Positions 43,041-51,281 of a stretch of DNA of 64,000 bases are shown here, one piece after another. This DNA is from CAYNKA01 sp964397655 (lineage in GTDB: Bacteria; Spirochaetota; Spirochaetia; DTKZ01), in the NCBI GenBank assembly GCA_964397655.1, contig CAYNKA010000004.1, positions 62,001 to 126,000 on the forward strand, given 5' to 3'. Each line of letters begins with the position of its first letter. The stretch's first letter is position 1. The translations under genes and the position numbers were made by a program. Under the pieces are notes generated by a model. That model did no database searches and was not told the origin of the DNA. It was given only the letters and a program-made list of their open reading frames with translations.

Positions 43041-44018
43041 TCAGCCGCCCAGGGTCGCACCCCTGACTCCCACGTAGAGCGCGTAGATCGAACGGCTCGC
43101 TGCCATGAAAAGTCTGTTCCGCTTTTCCCCGCCGAAGCAGAGGTTCGCGCACCGTTCGGGGAGGGCTATCCTGCCGATGGGCTTTCCGTCCGGCGCGAAG
43201 ACCATGACCCCGTCCAGCTCCGGCGAGCCCATGCCCCAGCCGCACCAGAGGTTCCCGTCCTCGTCGCACCTGATCCCGTCCGGGGTGCCCGGGCCCGCGT
43301 CGATGAGGACCCTCCTGTTCGCGAGGCGGGTCCCCGAGTCGACCACGTCGTAGGCGAGGATCTTCCTGTTCGGCTTTCCGCGCGATTCGACGATATAGAG
43401 GATCTTCTCGTCCGGGGAGAAGCAGAGCCCGTTGGGGAAGAGGATGTCCTCGGCGGCGATCTCGGCCTTGCCGGTATCGCCGTCCACGCGGAACACGTAC
43501 TGCGGGATCTCCTGCTCTGCCTTATGCCCCTCGTACCAGCCCATGATCCCGAAGGGCGGGTCGGAGAACCAGACCGAGCCGTCGCTCTTCACGACGACGT
43601 CGTTCGGGGAGTTGAGCCTCCTGCCCTGCCAAGAGTCCATGACGACGGTGACCGATCCGTCGTGTTCGGTGCGCGTCACGCGGCGCGTGTCGTGCTCGCA
43701 GGTGACGAGCCTGCCCCTCGTGTCCCGGGTGTTCCCATTCGCGTTGTCCGACGGCTTCCTGAACTCGGAGACCGCGCCGGTCGCCTCGTCCCAGCGGAGG
43801 ATGCGGTCGTTCGGGATGTCGCTCCAGAGGAGGTACCTGCCGTCGCCGAACCAGACCGGCCCCTCGGCCCAGCGGCAGCCCGTGTAGAGCCTCTCCACCG
43901 CGGCGGAGGCGATCCTGTACTTCGCGAAACGCTCGTCCAGGACCCGGACCGCGGGGTCGGGGTAGCGCTCCGCTCCTTTGAACTCGGGCAGGCCGCGCAG
44001 GTCGTCGTGATTCGTCAT
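43041..44018 (-). CDS. SMP-30/gluconolactonase-family protein
   Basis: 325 aa six-bladed beta-propeller. Conserved segments: EGPVWFGDGRYLLWSDIPND (metal Glu), NSPNDVVVKSDGSVWFSDPPFG (Asn and Asp ligands), and GTPDGIRCDEDGNLWCGW (Asp). Family enzymes hydrolyse sugar or aldonic acid lactones with Ca or Zn. The convergent position beside the ABC/UroD/aldolase operon suggests a sugar-acid lactone step in the same pathway, but transcription is separate. GAGGAGG Shine-Dalgarno before the ATG. Confidence 0.92.
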   Translation of the reverse strand: MTNHDDLRGLPEFKGAERYPDPAVRVLDERFAKYRIASAAVERLYTGCRWAEGPVWFGDGRYLLWSDIPNDRILRWDEATGAVSEFRKPSDNANGNTRDTRGRLVTCEHDTRRVTRTEHDGSVTVVMDSWQGRRLNSPNDVVVKSDGSVWFSDPPFGIMGWYEGHKAEQEIPQYVFRVDGDTGKAEIAAEDILFPNGLCFSPDEKILYIVESRGKPNRKILAYDVVDSGTRLANRRVLIDAGPGTPDGIRCDEDGNLWCGWGMGSPELDGVMVFAPDGKPIGRIALPERCANLCFGGEKRNRLFMAASRSIYALYVGVRGATLGG

Positions 44019-44063
44019 GGGTTCCTCCTCATGGGTGATTTTATCGGCTCGACGGTTGCGTGG

Positions 44064-44480
44064 TCAATTCAGGTCTAAGTTTTCGGTGATGACTTCCAGC
44101 GATGCAATTCCGTGAAAATGCTTGGCGTTGTGCGTAATTAACGGAATTCCATGGCGAATCGCGCACGCGGCTATCCATGCGTCGTTGGGCGCGATCGGAT
44201 TTCCGTTTCTTTTTCGTTCCGCCGACAAGCGGGCGTAGCAGCGGGCAATTTCATGATCGTAAGGAAGGACTACGAAATTTCTCAAGTGCGTTTCAAGCAC
44301 AAGTCGCTTTTGTTCTCCCCAGCGGGCCTTCTCCGCTCCGTAGTAGAGTTCTCCGACGGTAATGAAAGAAATTGCGAGCAACCGACCTTTGATATGAGTT
44401 CCATAGAGTTCCGCGATTGGCCCGCCTTTCATCAGATAGGATACGATATTCGTGTCGAGGAGAATCTTTGCCCCGCTCAC
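44064..44480 (-). CDS. PIN-domain ribonuclease toxin (VapC-like)
   Basis: 138 aa. Acidic active site in KILLDTNIVSYLMKGG (first Asp), SFITVGELYYGAEKA (Glu), PIAPNDAWIAACAIRHG (Asp), and a THNAKHF end motif. VapC toxins cleave tRNA or rRNA and are held inactive by an upstream partner. The start overlaps the stop of the preceding gene by four bases (ATGA), the normal toxin-antitoxin layout. The area is less GC-rich than its surroundings, which suggests transfer. Confidence 0.92.
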   Translation of the reverse strand: MSGAKILLDTNIVSYLMKGGPIAELYGTHIKGRLLAISFITVGELYYGAEKARWGEQKRLVLETHLRNFVVLPYDHEIARCYARLSAERKRNGNPIAPNDAWIAACAIRHGIPLITHNAKHFHGIASLEVITENLDLN

Positions 44481-45466
44481 CGCAATCCGTCGTCCCTCAG
44501 GTGTTCATGCCGGAGTTCGTCGATCGCGGCTTCGAAGCCGTCGTCCGTTTCTCCTGGCCAAGTTCCGAAAAGCGCCCCGATATCGGTCATCGGTTTTACG
44601 TTTTGAGCCAGGGCCAGCTCCTCGATCGTCGGAGTTTCCCAAAAACTCCGCGTGATGGGAGTTCCCTGAGGAAGGAGGTCCGTCGATTCGTCTTCCCTTT
44701 CCTCGAATCGTTCGATGTCACGGATTCTGATTGTGTCTATTTTTCCGGTTACGGGGTCCTCTTTCGCCTCGCCGACGATCCGTACGAAATGCAGAATGTC
44801 CTCCAATACCTCATCCTTCTGGGATTCATCGAAGAGGCAGACCACTGGTTCACCCGCCGAAGGATGCACCCTGCAGCGCGTACCGTGCTCCTTGAAATCC
44901 GCCATGAGGAGCCTGCCTTCGATGGTTCGGATGTTCTTCTCCGGCCCCTTTATCCGCCGTTGGAGTATGCCGAAGCCCTCCGGGGTATAATCCGATTTCA
45001 ACGGGGCTTTTCGATGATTCAAGGTAAAGGATATTTTCTTTATTCCCTGATTGAAGAGCAAGCCAGCGTCGCGCCAGGCCATGAGGACTCCGGCGTCGAA
45101 ACCCGCCGGAAGCGCGTCTCCCGAGCTCTGGACCGCTGAAAGGCCGATCAATGCCTTTTCCATGATCTCTACGCCGAGGTCAAAACCGGGGAGTAATTTT
45201 TGCGGTTGCCGTCGCTCGAAGCCAAGAATAGCCGCCGGGCTTCCCTGGGTGAGCATGACGAGGTCGAGGGAGGTTTCTTCTCTGATGCTTCGCGGCGGAG
45301 TTCCGCGGTGTGCGCTCTCGCTTTCTCCCAAAAGAACACGGCCCGTGCGGACAAGAGCTTTGTTCATGTTTTCCAAAAAGGCGAGCAGCAAAGCCACCGG
45401 AATCGTTCCCGGTCCCACGGCTTCGCCGTCGAAGCGGATCTTCAGAAATGGTTCGTGCTTGTCCAA
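44477..45466 (-). CDS. Large protein with antitoxin-like C-terminus, partner of the PIN toxin
   Basis: 329 aa, far longer than usual VapB-type antitoxins (about 70-100 aa). The last 45 residues, with SFWETPTIEELALAQNVKP then LFGTWPGETDDGFEAAIDEL, match the C-terminal toxin-binding pattern of small antitoxins found next to PIN proteins. The first 280 residues are unrecognised; they start LDKHEPFLKIRFDGEAVGPG and contain no clear DNA-binding motif. The start is TTG at 45466, backed by a perfect AAGGAGG seven bases upstream; longer frames have no Shine-Dalgarno. Overlaps the toxin by four bases. Confidence 0.75.
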   Translation of the reverse strand: MDKHEPFLKIRFDGEAVGPGTIPVALLLAFLENMNKALVRTGRVLLGESESAHRGTPPRSIREETSLDLVMLTQGSPAAILGFERRQPQKLLPGFDLGVEIMEKALIGLSAVQSSGDALPAGFDAGVLMAWRDAGLLFNQGIKKISFTLNHRKAPLKSDYTPEGFGILQRRIKGPEKNIRTIEGRLLMADFKEHGTRCRVHPSAGEPVVCLFDESQKDEVLEDILHFVRIVGEAKEDPVTGKIDTIRIRDIERFEEREDESTDLLPQGTPITRSFWETPTIEELALAQNVKPMTDIGALFGTWPGETDDGFEAAIDELRHEHLRDDGLR

Positions 45467-45700
45467 GATGCAGCCTCCTTGTCGGGCTGATGATCGATAA
45501 GGAAACTTCCCGAATGGTCCCTCACTAGATACTCGGATTATACCCGCGTTGCTTGAAATTATAAAGCCGGTCTTCAGGGTTCTTCTGGGAAAAGGGAAAT
45601 TAAATGGATGGGCAGGATAAGCAGGATGCCCCTTCCCCGTCCTTGACAAGCCCTGCATAAATATCTAATTTGAATGCAATAAAATCGAAAGGAGATCCCA
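45467..45700. other. Intergenic region with divergent regulatory signals
   Basis: 234 bp between the toxin-antitoxin pair (leftward) and the purine transporter operon (rightward). It holds TATAAT on the minus strand around 45537-45542, the plus-strand promoter at 45643-45671, and a short direct repeat (GCAGGAT twice, 45612-45627). No gene is seen. Confidence 0.5.
45643..45671 (+). promoter_or_regulatory. Promoter of the purine-nucleoside transporter operon
   Basis: Consensus TTGACA (45643-45648), 17-bp spacer, TAATTT (45666-45671), then a leader of about 23 nt with AAAGGAG before the ATG at 45701. Confidence 0.75.
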
Positions 45701-46918
45701 ATGAAAAAGCTCGCGCGCATATTTATGCTCGTTGCGGTAGCGGTATTGGCCTTGGGCCTTGTAATTTCATGCGGCGGAAAGGGTTCCGCCGAAGCTGAAA
45801 AAGGCAAGCCCGCGGCCTCCGCTCAGCCCGCCAAGAAGATCAAGGCCGGGTTCGTCTACGTCGGGGCCATCGGCGACTTCGGGTGGACCAACGCCCACGA
45901 GGTCGGCCGGAAGTACGTCATGGGCAAGTTCCCATGGCTCGAATCGGTATACGTCGAAAGCGTTCCCGAAGGCGATTCGATCCGCATCATCGACCGTCTC
46001 GTGAACGAGGAGAAATGCGACATCATCTTCACCACCAGCTTCGGTTTCATGGACGACACCGTGAAGGCGGCGGAGAAGTACAAGGACAAGCTCTTCTTCC
46101 ACTGCTCCGGCTTCAAGCGGGCCCCCAACCTCGGCAACTACTTCTCCGAGCTCTATCAGATGTACTACCTGAACGGACTCACGGCCGGCGTCATGACGAA
46201 GTCCGGCAAGGTCGGCTACGTCGGCGCCTTCCCGATCTCCGAAGTCGTCCGCCACATCGACGCCTTCGCCCTCGGCGTGAAGGCCTCCAATCCCAAGGCA
46301 GTTGTAGACGTCCGCTGGATCAACTCGTGGTACGACCCGGCCAAGGCCCGCGAAGCGGCGGAGGCCCTCGTAGCCTCCGGCGTCGACTGCCTCGCGTTCA
46401 CCGAGGATTCCCCGGCGGTCATCGAGGTCGGCCAGGAGCACACGAAGAAGGGAAAACCCGTCTACACCTTCAGCCACTACAGCCCGATGCAGCGCTTCGG
46501 CGAGGACTCGGTCATCTCCGGCCAGCTCGTGGACTGGGGCATCATGTACGAGAGAATCCTCCAGGACGTGTACGACGGCAAGACCAAGGACTATTCCAAC
46601 TACGACCTCTGGTGGCTCGCCGCGGAGAAAGCCGCGATCCTCGGAGGCGACCCCTCCCAGCCCGTCAACACGAAATTCGTCGAGCCTCTCAAAGCCAAGA
46701 AGATCAAGGCCGCGGACCTCGGCGAGATGAACGCCTATGATTTCGTCATGAAGCGCTACGAGCAGGTCAAGGCGAACCAGTTCGAGCCTTTCACCGGCCC
46801 GATCAAGGATCAGAAGGGGACGGTGAGGATCAAGGCCGGGGAAAAGGCGGACGCCAAGCACCTCCTCACAATCGATTACTTCGTCGACAACGTGAGGGGC
46901 GAGATCCCCAAGAAGTGA
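45701..46918 (+). CDS. BMP-family lipoprotein, purine nucleoside-binding (PnrA-like)
   Basis: 405 aa. Lipoprotein signal with lipobox LVISC at residues about 21-25. Mature protein shows the BMP pattern: KAGFVYVGAIGDFGWTNAHE, KCDIIFTTSFGFMDDTVKAA and GKVGYVGAFPISEVVRHIDA. PnrA homologues of spirochaetes bind purine nucleosides. Downstream genes encode the matching ATPase and two permeases, so this is the receptor of an ABC importer. A hairpin with T run after the gene may limit readthrough and keep the receptor in excess. Confidence 0.93.
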   Translation: MKKLARIFMLVAVAVLALGLVISCGGKGSAEAEKGKPAASAQPAKKIKAGFVYVGAIGDFGWTNAHEVGRKYVMGKFPWLESVYVESVPEGDSIRIIDRLVNEEKCDIIFTTSFGFMDDTVKAAEKYKDKLFFHCSGFKRAPNLGNYFSELYQMYYLNGLTAGVMTKSGKVGYVGAFPISEVVRHIDAFALGVKASNPKAVVDVRWINSWYDPAKAREAAEALVASGVDCLAFTEDSPAVIEVGQEHTKKGKPVYTFSHYSPMQRFGEDSVISGQLVDWGIMYERILQDVYDGKTKDYSNYDLWWLAAEKAAILGGDPSQPVNTKFVEPLKAKKIKAADLGEMNAYDFVMKRYEQVKANQFEPFTGPIKDQKGTVRIKAGEKADAKHLLTIDYFVDNVRGEIPKK

Positions 46919-46955
46919 GTTACGGCTACCGGAAACGGTGCCCTGCTGTTTTTTC

Positions 46956-46998
46956 GGCCGCGGAATCCGGTGAAACGGATTTCACGGCCTTTCTTTTT
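46956..46998 (+). terminator. Attenuator/terminator between receptor and ATPase genes
   Basis: GGCCG (46956-46960) and CGGCC (46985-46989) enclose an inner AATCCG/CGGATT stem with a GTGAAA loop, followed by TTTCTTTTT. Within an operon this should act as a partial terminator. Confidence 0.75.
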
Positions 46999-47044
46999 AC
47001 CCGCCTCCCTGGTATGATGGCTGAAATCGGTAAGGATCGGACGC

Positions 47045-48577
47045 GTGAAGAAAATCGAAAACCTCGAAATGACGGGGATCTGCAAGTCCTTCCACGGCTT
47101 TCGGGCGAACATAGACGTGAATTTGAAAATCCGGACCGGGGAGATCCTCGGTCTCCTCGGTGAGAACGGGGCAGGCAAGACCACGCTCATGAAGATCCTC
47201 TACGGTCTTTGCCAGCCGACTTCCGGGGAAATCCGGATCGACGGGAAGCCCGTCAGGTTCAGGTCGCCCAAGGACGCGATCCGGGCGGGAATCGGCATGG
47301 TCCATCAGCATTTCATGCTGGTGCAGAACCACACGGTCGGGGAAAACGTCGCGCTCGGCTACGAGGGCAGCCCCTTCCTGTTTCCCCAGCGCACGATCGA
47401 GGCGAAGCTCAGGGAGTTCTCCGAAAAGTACGGTCTCCAGGTGAATCCGCGGGCCAAGGTCTGGCAGCTTTCCGCCGGAGAGCAGCAGCGCGTAGAGATC
47501 GTGAAGGCCCTGCTCCAGGGAGCGGACCTCCTCATCCTCGACGAGCCGACCTCGGTGCTGACCCCCCAGGAAGCCGAGGATCTCTTCAAGATCCTCAGGA
47601 CCATGAGCCGCGAAGGGCACTCGGTCATCATCATCAGCCACAAGCTCGAGGAAATCCTGAGCGTCTGCAACCGCGTCCTCGTCCTCAGGCGGGGGGAACT
47701 CGTCGGCGAGGCGAAGACCGAAGGCGTGACGAGGCGGGAGCTCGCCAGGATGATGGTGGGCAGGGACGTCGTTTTCCAGTTCGACCGCAAGCCCCTCGAG
47801 CGGGGCGAACTCGTGCTCGAGGTGGAGGGCCTCAAGGTTCTCGGCGACCGGCGGAACCTCGCGGTCGAGGACGTGAGCCTCTCGGTCCACAGGCGGGAGA
47901 TCGTCGGGATCGCCGGGGTTTCAGGGAACGGGCAGCGCGAACTCGTCGAAGCCCTCACCGGCCTCAGGAAGGTACAGAAGGGTTCCATCCGCATCAACGG
48001 GAAGGAGATCGCGAACCAGTCGGCTCGGATGATCCATGCGAGCGGCATAGCCCACGTCCCCGAGGAGAGGATCCGTTTCGGCACGGTGCCCAACCTCTTC
48101 ATCTACGAGAACGCGGTGCTCAAACAGCACCATTTCAAGCCCTTTTCCGACAGGATCTTCCTCGACTATCGCCACATCCGGGGACGGGCCCGGGACATCG
48201 TGAAGGACTTCCAGGTCGCGACGCCGACGATCAACATGCCGATCAAGCACCTCTCGGGCGGCAACATCCAGAAGCTCATCCTCGGGCGCGAAATTTCCGG
48301 TAATCCGGAGCTCCTCGTCGCCTCGCATCCGACGTACGGGCTCGACGTCGGCGCCACGGAATACATCCGCGGGCAGCTTCTCGCGAAGCGCGACCAGGGC
48401 GTGGCCGTCCTCCTCGTGTCCGAGGACCTCGAGGAGATATTCGAGCTTTCCGACCGCATCGCCGTCATCTTCGGCGGCCGCATCATGGGCGTCGTCGATC
48501 GCGAGGGCGCGAAGATCGAGGACATCGGCCTCATGATGGCGGGCTCCCGGCCCGGAAAGGCGGAGGTCGCGAGATGA
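47045..48577 (+). CDS. Nucleoside ABC transporter ATPase (double cassette)
   Basis: 510 aa with GTG start and AAGGA upstream. Two fused ATP-binding cassettes. The first has Walker A GENGAGKTTLMKIL, signature LSAGEQQRVEIVKALLQ and Walker B LLILDEPTS. The second has a variant Walker A (GVSGNGQREL), signature LSGGNIQKLILGREI, and a diverged Walker B where the catalytic Glu is replaced (LLVASHPTYGLDV), as in RbsA/YufO-type proteins. It powers the two permeases that follow with overlapping starts. Confidence 0.95.
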   Translation: MKKIENLEMTGICKSFHGFRANIDVNLKIRTGEILGLLGENGAGKTTLMKILYGLCQPTSGEIRIDGKPVRFRSPKDAIRAGIGMVHQHFMLVQNHTVGENVALGYEGSPFLFPQRTIEAKLREFSEKYGLQVNPRAKVWQLSAGEQQRVEIVKALLQGADLLILDEPTSVLTPQEAEDLFKILRTMSREGHSVIIISHKLEEILSVCNRVLVLRRGELVGEAKTEGVTRRELARMMVGRDVVFQFDRKPLERGELVLEVEGLKVLGDRRNLAVEDVSLSVHRREIVGIAGVSGNGQRELVEALTGLRKVQKGSIRINGKEIANQSARMIHASGIAHVPEERIRFGTVPNLFIYENAVLKQHHFKPFSDRIFLDYRHIRGRARDIVKDFQVATPTINMPIKHLSGGNIQKLILGREISGNPELLVASHPTYGLDVGATEYIRGQLLAKRDQGVAVLLVSEDLEEIFELSDRIAVIFGGRIMGVVDREGAKIEDIGLMMAGSRPGKAEVAR

Positions 48578-49662
48578 TCCCGACCGTACGCATCGAGGAA
48601 AGGGAGGACGCTTCGCGGCTTTTCTCCTTCGCCGTACTCGTGCTTTCGCTCGCAGCCGGTTTCGCGGCGGTCGGGCTCGTCTTCGCCGCCGCAGGAGCGG
48701 ATCCGGTCTTCGCGATCAAGAAGATCTTCGTCGGTTCCTTCGGGAGTCTGTACGGCGTCAAGGAGACTCTTTCGAAGGCGATCCCGCTCATCCTCATCGG
48801 CGCCGGGCTCACCTTCGCGTTCCGAGGCAAGTTCTGGAACATCGGCGCGGAGAGCCAGCTGCTCTTCGGCGCGGTGTTCGGCACCTGGGTCGGCCTCGGC
48901 TTCGGGCCCTCGCTTCCGGGACCTTTGGGTCTTGTCGCCATGTTCGCGGCGGGCTTCGTCGGCGGGGCGCTCTGGGCGGCCATCCCGGTCCTCCTCAAGG
49001 TGCGCTTCGGCATCAACGAGGTCATCTCCACGCTCATGTTCAACTACGTGGCCGCGGAATTCACGAACTACCTCGTCGTCGGACCGTGGAAGGGGGCCAC
49101 GAAGCACGGCTATCCCTACACCGACGATCTTTCCAAGAAGGTCGTGCTCGACCTCCTGCCCGGAAGCAGGATACATTACGCGACCCTGATCCTGGGAATC
49201 GTCCTCTGTGCGGTCCTCTTCGTCCTGCTCTACAAGAGCAAATTCGGCTACGAGGTCAGGGTCGCGGGCGAAAGCCCGGAAGCCGCACGATACGCGGGGA
49301 TCGGATTTTTCCGGACGAGCCTCCTCGTCATGATCGTCTCCGGCGGGGCTGCGGGGCTCGCGGGCGTCGGCGAGATCGCGGGCATTCACCACCATCTCAG
49401 CAATCCGGGGAACATTTCCGCCGGTTACGGGTTCACGGCCATCATCGTGGCCTGGCTCGCCAAGCTCAATCCGCTCCTCGTCCTCGTTTCCGGCTTCTTC
49501 TTCGCCGGAATCCTCGTGGGCGGCGACGCCATCCAGATTTCCCTGGGTTTTCCCGCCGCCACGGTGAACGTGTTCAACGGCATCATCCTGTTCTTCCTCA
49601 TCGGCGGGGACTATTTCCTGAAGAACAGGATAAGCCTGGGGTTTCGCAAGGGGAAAGACTGA
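48574..49662 (+). CDS. Nucleoside ABC transporter permease (NupP/YufP-like)
   Basis: 362 aa, BPD_transp_2 family, about eight to ten membrane segments. Contains GKFWNIGAESQLLFGAVFGTW, INEVISTLMFNYVAAEFTNY and GLAGVGEIAGIHHHLSNPGN, the usual landmarks. Starts four bases before the end of the ATPase gene. Forms the transport channel with the next gene. Confidence 0.94.
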   Translation: MIPTVRIEEREDASRLFSFAVLVLSLAAGFAAVGLVFAAAGADPVFAIKKIFVGSFGSLYGVKETLSKAIPLILIGAGLTFAFRGKFWNIGAESQLLFGAVFGTWVGLGFGPSLPGPLGLVAMFAAGFVGGALWAAIPVLLKVRFGINEVISTLMFNYVAAEFTNYLVVGPWKGATKHGYPYTDDLSKKVVLDLLPGSRIHYATLILGIVLCAVLFVLLYKSKFGYEVRVAGESPEAARYAGIGFFRTSLLVMIVSGGAAGLAGVGEIAGIHHHLSNPGNISAGYGFTAIIVAWLAKLNPLLVLVSGFFFAGILVGGDAIQISLGFPAATVNVFNGIILFFLIGGDYFLKNRISLGFRKGKD

Positions 49663-50585
49663 TGGAAGCTGTCATCGTGGCGGTCCTCCGAAGGACCCTC
49701 ATTGCGGGAACGTCGCTCCTGCTCGGGACCACGGGCGAGATCATCGCCGAGCGCGCGGGGGTCATGAACCTGGGGGTGGAAGGCATGATGAACCTGGGGG
49801 CGGTCACCGGCTTCATCGTCACCCTGGTCACGAGGGACCCGTTTCTCGGGACACTCGCCGCGGCGGGAGCCGGGGCGTTCGCCGCCCTCCTGCACGCGTT
49901 CTTCTCGATAAGCCTCCGGGCCAATCAGGTCGTGTCAGGCCTCGCCCTCACCATGCTGGGGATCGGCGTCGCCGGGATCGTGGGCAAGCCCTTCATCGGC
50001 CAGCCCCTGCCCGTCAAGGTCGATCCCTTCCGCGTGCCCGTTTTGGGCGACATTCCGTTCCTTGGCGACATCCTCTTCTACCACGACGTCTACTTCTATA
50101 TCGCGACGGCCCTCGGCCTCGCGGCCTGGATCTTTCTCGCGCATACGAGGCCCGGCATCAAGGTCCGGTCGGTGGGGGAGAATCCCGAGGCCGCCGAAAC
50201 CCAGGGCGTTCCGGTCTACCTGATCAGATATCTCTGCGTGGTCGCCGGAGGAGCCTTCGCGGGCCTCGCCGGGGCGCACGTGTCCATCGCCTACAGCTCG
50301 TCCTGGACCGAAGGAATGGTCGCGGGCCGGGGATGGATAGTCGTGGGTCTCACGATCTTCGCGCTCTGGAATCCGCTGCGCGGCTTCGTCGGCTCCTTCC
50401 TGTTCGGCGGAATCTTCGTGCTGCAGTATCTGCTCCAGCCCCTCGGGATCCCGTCGAACCTGCTCGCCATGCTGCCGTATCTCGCCACGCTGTTCGTGCT
50501 GTTCCTCGACGGACTCCACAAGGACCACAGGAACCTGCACGCCCCCGCGAAGCTCGGAGAGGCCTATAAGCGCGGAGAGGGCTGA
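49662..50585 (+). CDS. Nucleoside ABC transporter permease (NupQ/YufQ-like)
   Basis: 307 aa, same family. N-terminal AGTSLLLGTTGEIIAERAGV, then GVMNLGVEGMMNLGAVTGF and ISLRANQVVSGLALTMLGIG are typical of the second permease. The start codon shares a base with the previous stop (TGATG). The 3' end overlaps the convergent phosphoribosyltransferase gene by 22 bp. Confidence 0.94.
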   Translation: MEAVIVAVLRRTLIAGTSLLLGTTGEIIAERAGVMNLGVEGMMNLGAVTGFIVTLVTRDPFLGTLAAAGAGAFAALLHAFFSISLRANQVVSGLALTMLGIGVAGIVGKPFIGQPLPVKVDPFRVPVLGDIPFLGDILFYHDVYFYIATALGLAAWIFLAHTRPGIKVRSVGENPEAAETQGVPVYLIRYLCVVAGGAFAGLAGAHVSIAYSSSWTEGMVAGRGWIVVGLTIFALWNPLRGFVGSFLFGGIFVLQYLLQPLGIPSNLLAMLPYLATLFVLFLDGLHKDHRNLHAPAKLGEAYKRGEG

Positions 50586-51100
50586 GCGCGGTCCTCGGCG
50601 ATCTTCTCATGCTCGTCGATGTCCGCCGCGTCCCAGGGATAGCAGATCCACTTGTCTTTGAGATTCTCCCCGGCGATGTACAGCCGCACGTCTTCCGGAA
50701 GGCTGCCGCGCTTTTCCTTGAGTTTGTTGTGCAGGACCATGACGGCTATCTCGCGGGGTTTGTGCGAGAGGAGTTCCTTCAGGCAGTATTCCAGCGTCGT
50801 CCTGGAATCGTCGACCTCGTCCACGAGTAGCACGTTCTTTCCGGCGAGCTTCTTCTCCACCTCGTCGATCCACTGGACTTTTCTCGGGAGTTCGGTCGGT
50901 TTGTTCTCCTGGTCGTAATAGGCGAGTCCCACCGTGAGGATGGGCTTGTTGATGAACGTCCTGAGCATCCGTGCGGGGATGAAGCCCCCGGAACCGATGG
51001 CCACGATGACGTCGGGATCGTAGCCGGACGACTTCAACCGTTCCGACAGGCCCTTGATGGTTTTATGGATCTGGGCGTAGGAGAAATAGTACTTTTCCAT
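50564..51100 (-). CDS. Purine (hypoxanthine/xanthine-type) phosphoribosyltransferase
   Basis: 178 aa type I PRTase. PRPP loop is NVLLVDEVDDSRTTLEYC (the two Asp bind PRPP-Mg); the hood region includes VIVAIGSGGFIPARML. It converts a purine base plus PRPP to the nucleotide. Lying tail to tail with a purine-nucleoside importer, it fits a salvage role. The exact base (hypoxanthine, guanine or xanthine) is not clear from sequence. TATCGT six bases before the ATG suggests a leaderless message. Confidence 0.85.
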   Translation of the reverse strand: MEKYYFSYAQIHKTIKGLSERLKSSGYDPDVIVAIGSGGFIPARMLRTFINKPILTVGLAYYDQENKPTELPRKVQWIDEVEKKLAGKNVLLVDEVDDSRTTLEYCLKELLSHKPREIAVMVLHNKLKEKRGSLPEDVRLYIAGENLKDKWICYPWDAADIDEHEKIAEDRAQPSPRL

Positions 51101-51106
51101 TCGCGT

Positions 51107-51135
51107 ACGATAGATTGATACATCGATTTTGGCAA
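51107..51135 (-). promoter_or_regulatory. Promoter of phosphoribosyltransferase gene, leaderless spacing
   Basis: Minus strand: TTGCCA (51130-51135), 17-bp spacer, TATCGT (51107-51112), six bases to the ATG at 51100. Confidence 0.55.
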
Positions 51136-51215
51136 GGCGGCGGAGGGGGAGGCGGTGAGGGGTGGACTCAATTCCGTCCGGGCAGGCCTCGGTTTTTTCC
51201 TTCGATTTTTTCTTG

Positions 51216-51245
51216 TGGACACAATGCCTATCTATTTGGTATAGT
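51216..51245 (+). promoter_or_regulatory. Putative promoter of the Liv operon
   Basis: TGGACA (51216-51221), 18-bp spacer, TATAGT (51240-51245). A small palindrome TTGTG-GA-CACAA overlaps the -35 (51213-51224). Leader about 30 nt, with AAAAGGGG before the ATG at 51282. Confidence 0.5.
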
Positions 51246-51281
51246 TATTCGGCCGAAAATCTCAGTTAAAAAGGGGAAGTT

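Noticed and set aside
45612..45627. GCAGGAT direct repeat as possible iteron or mobile-element end
   Set aside because: Only two short copies, no flanking duplication, no transposase.
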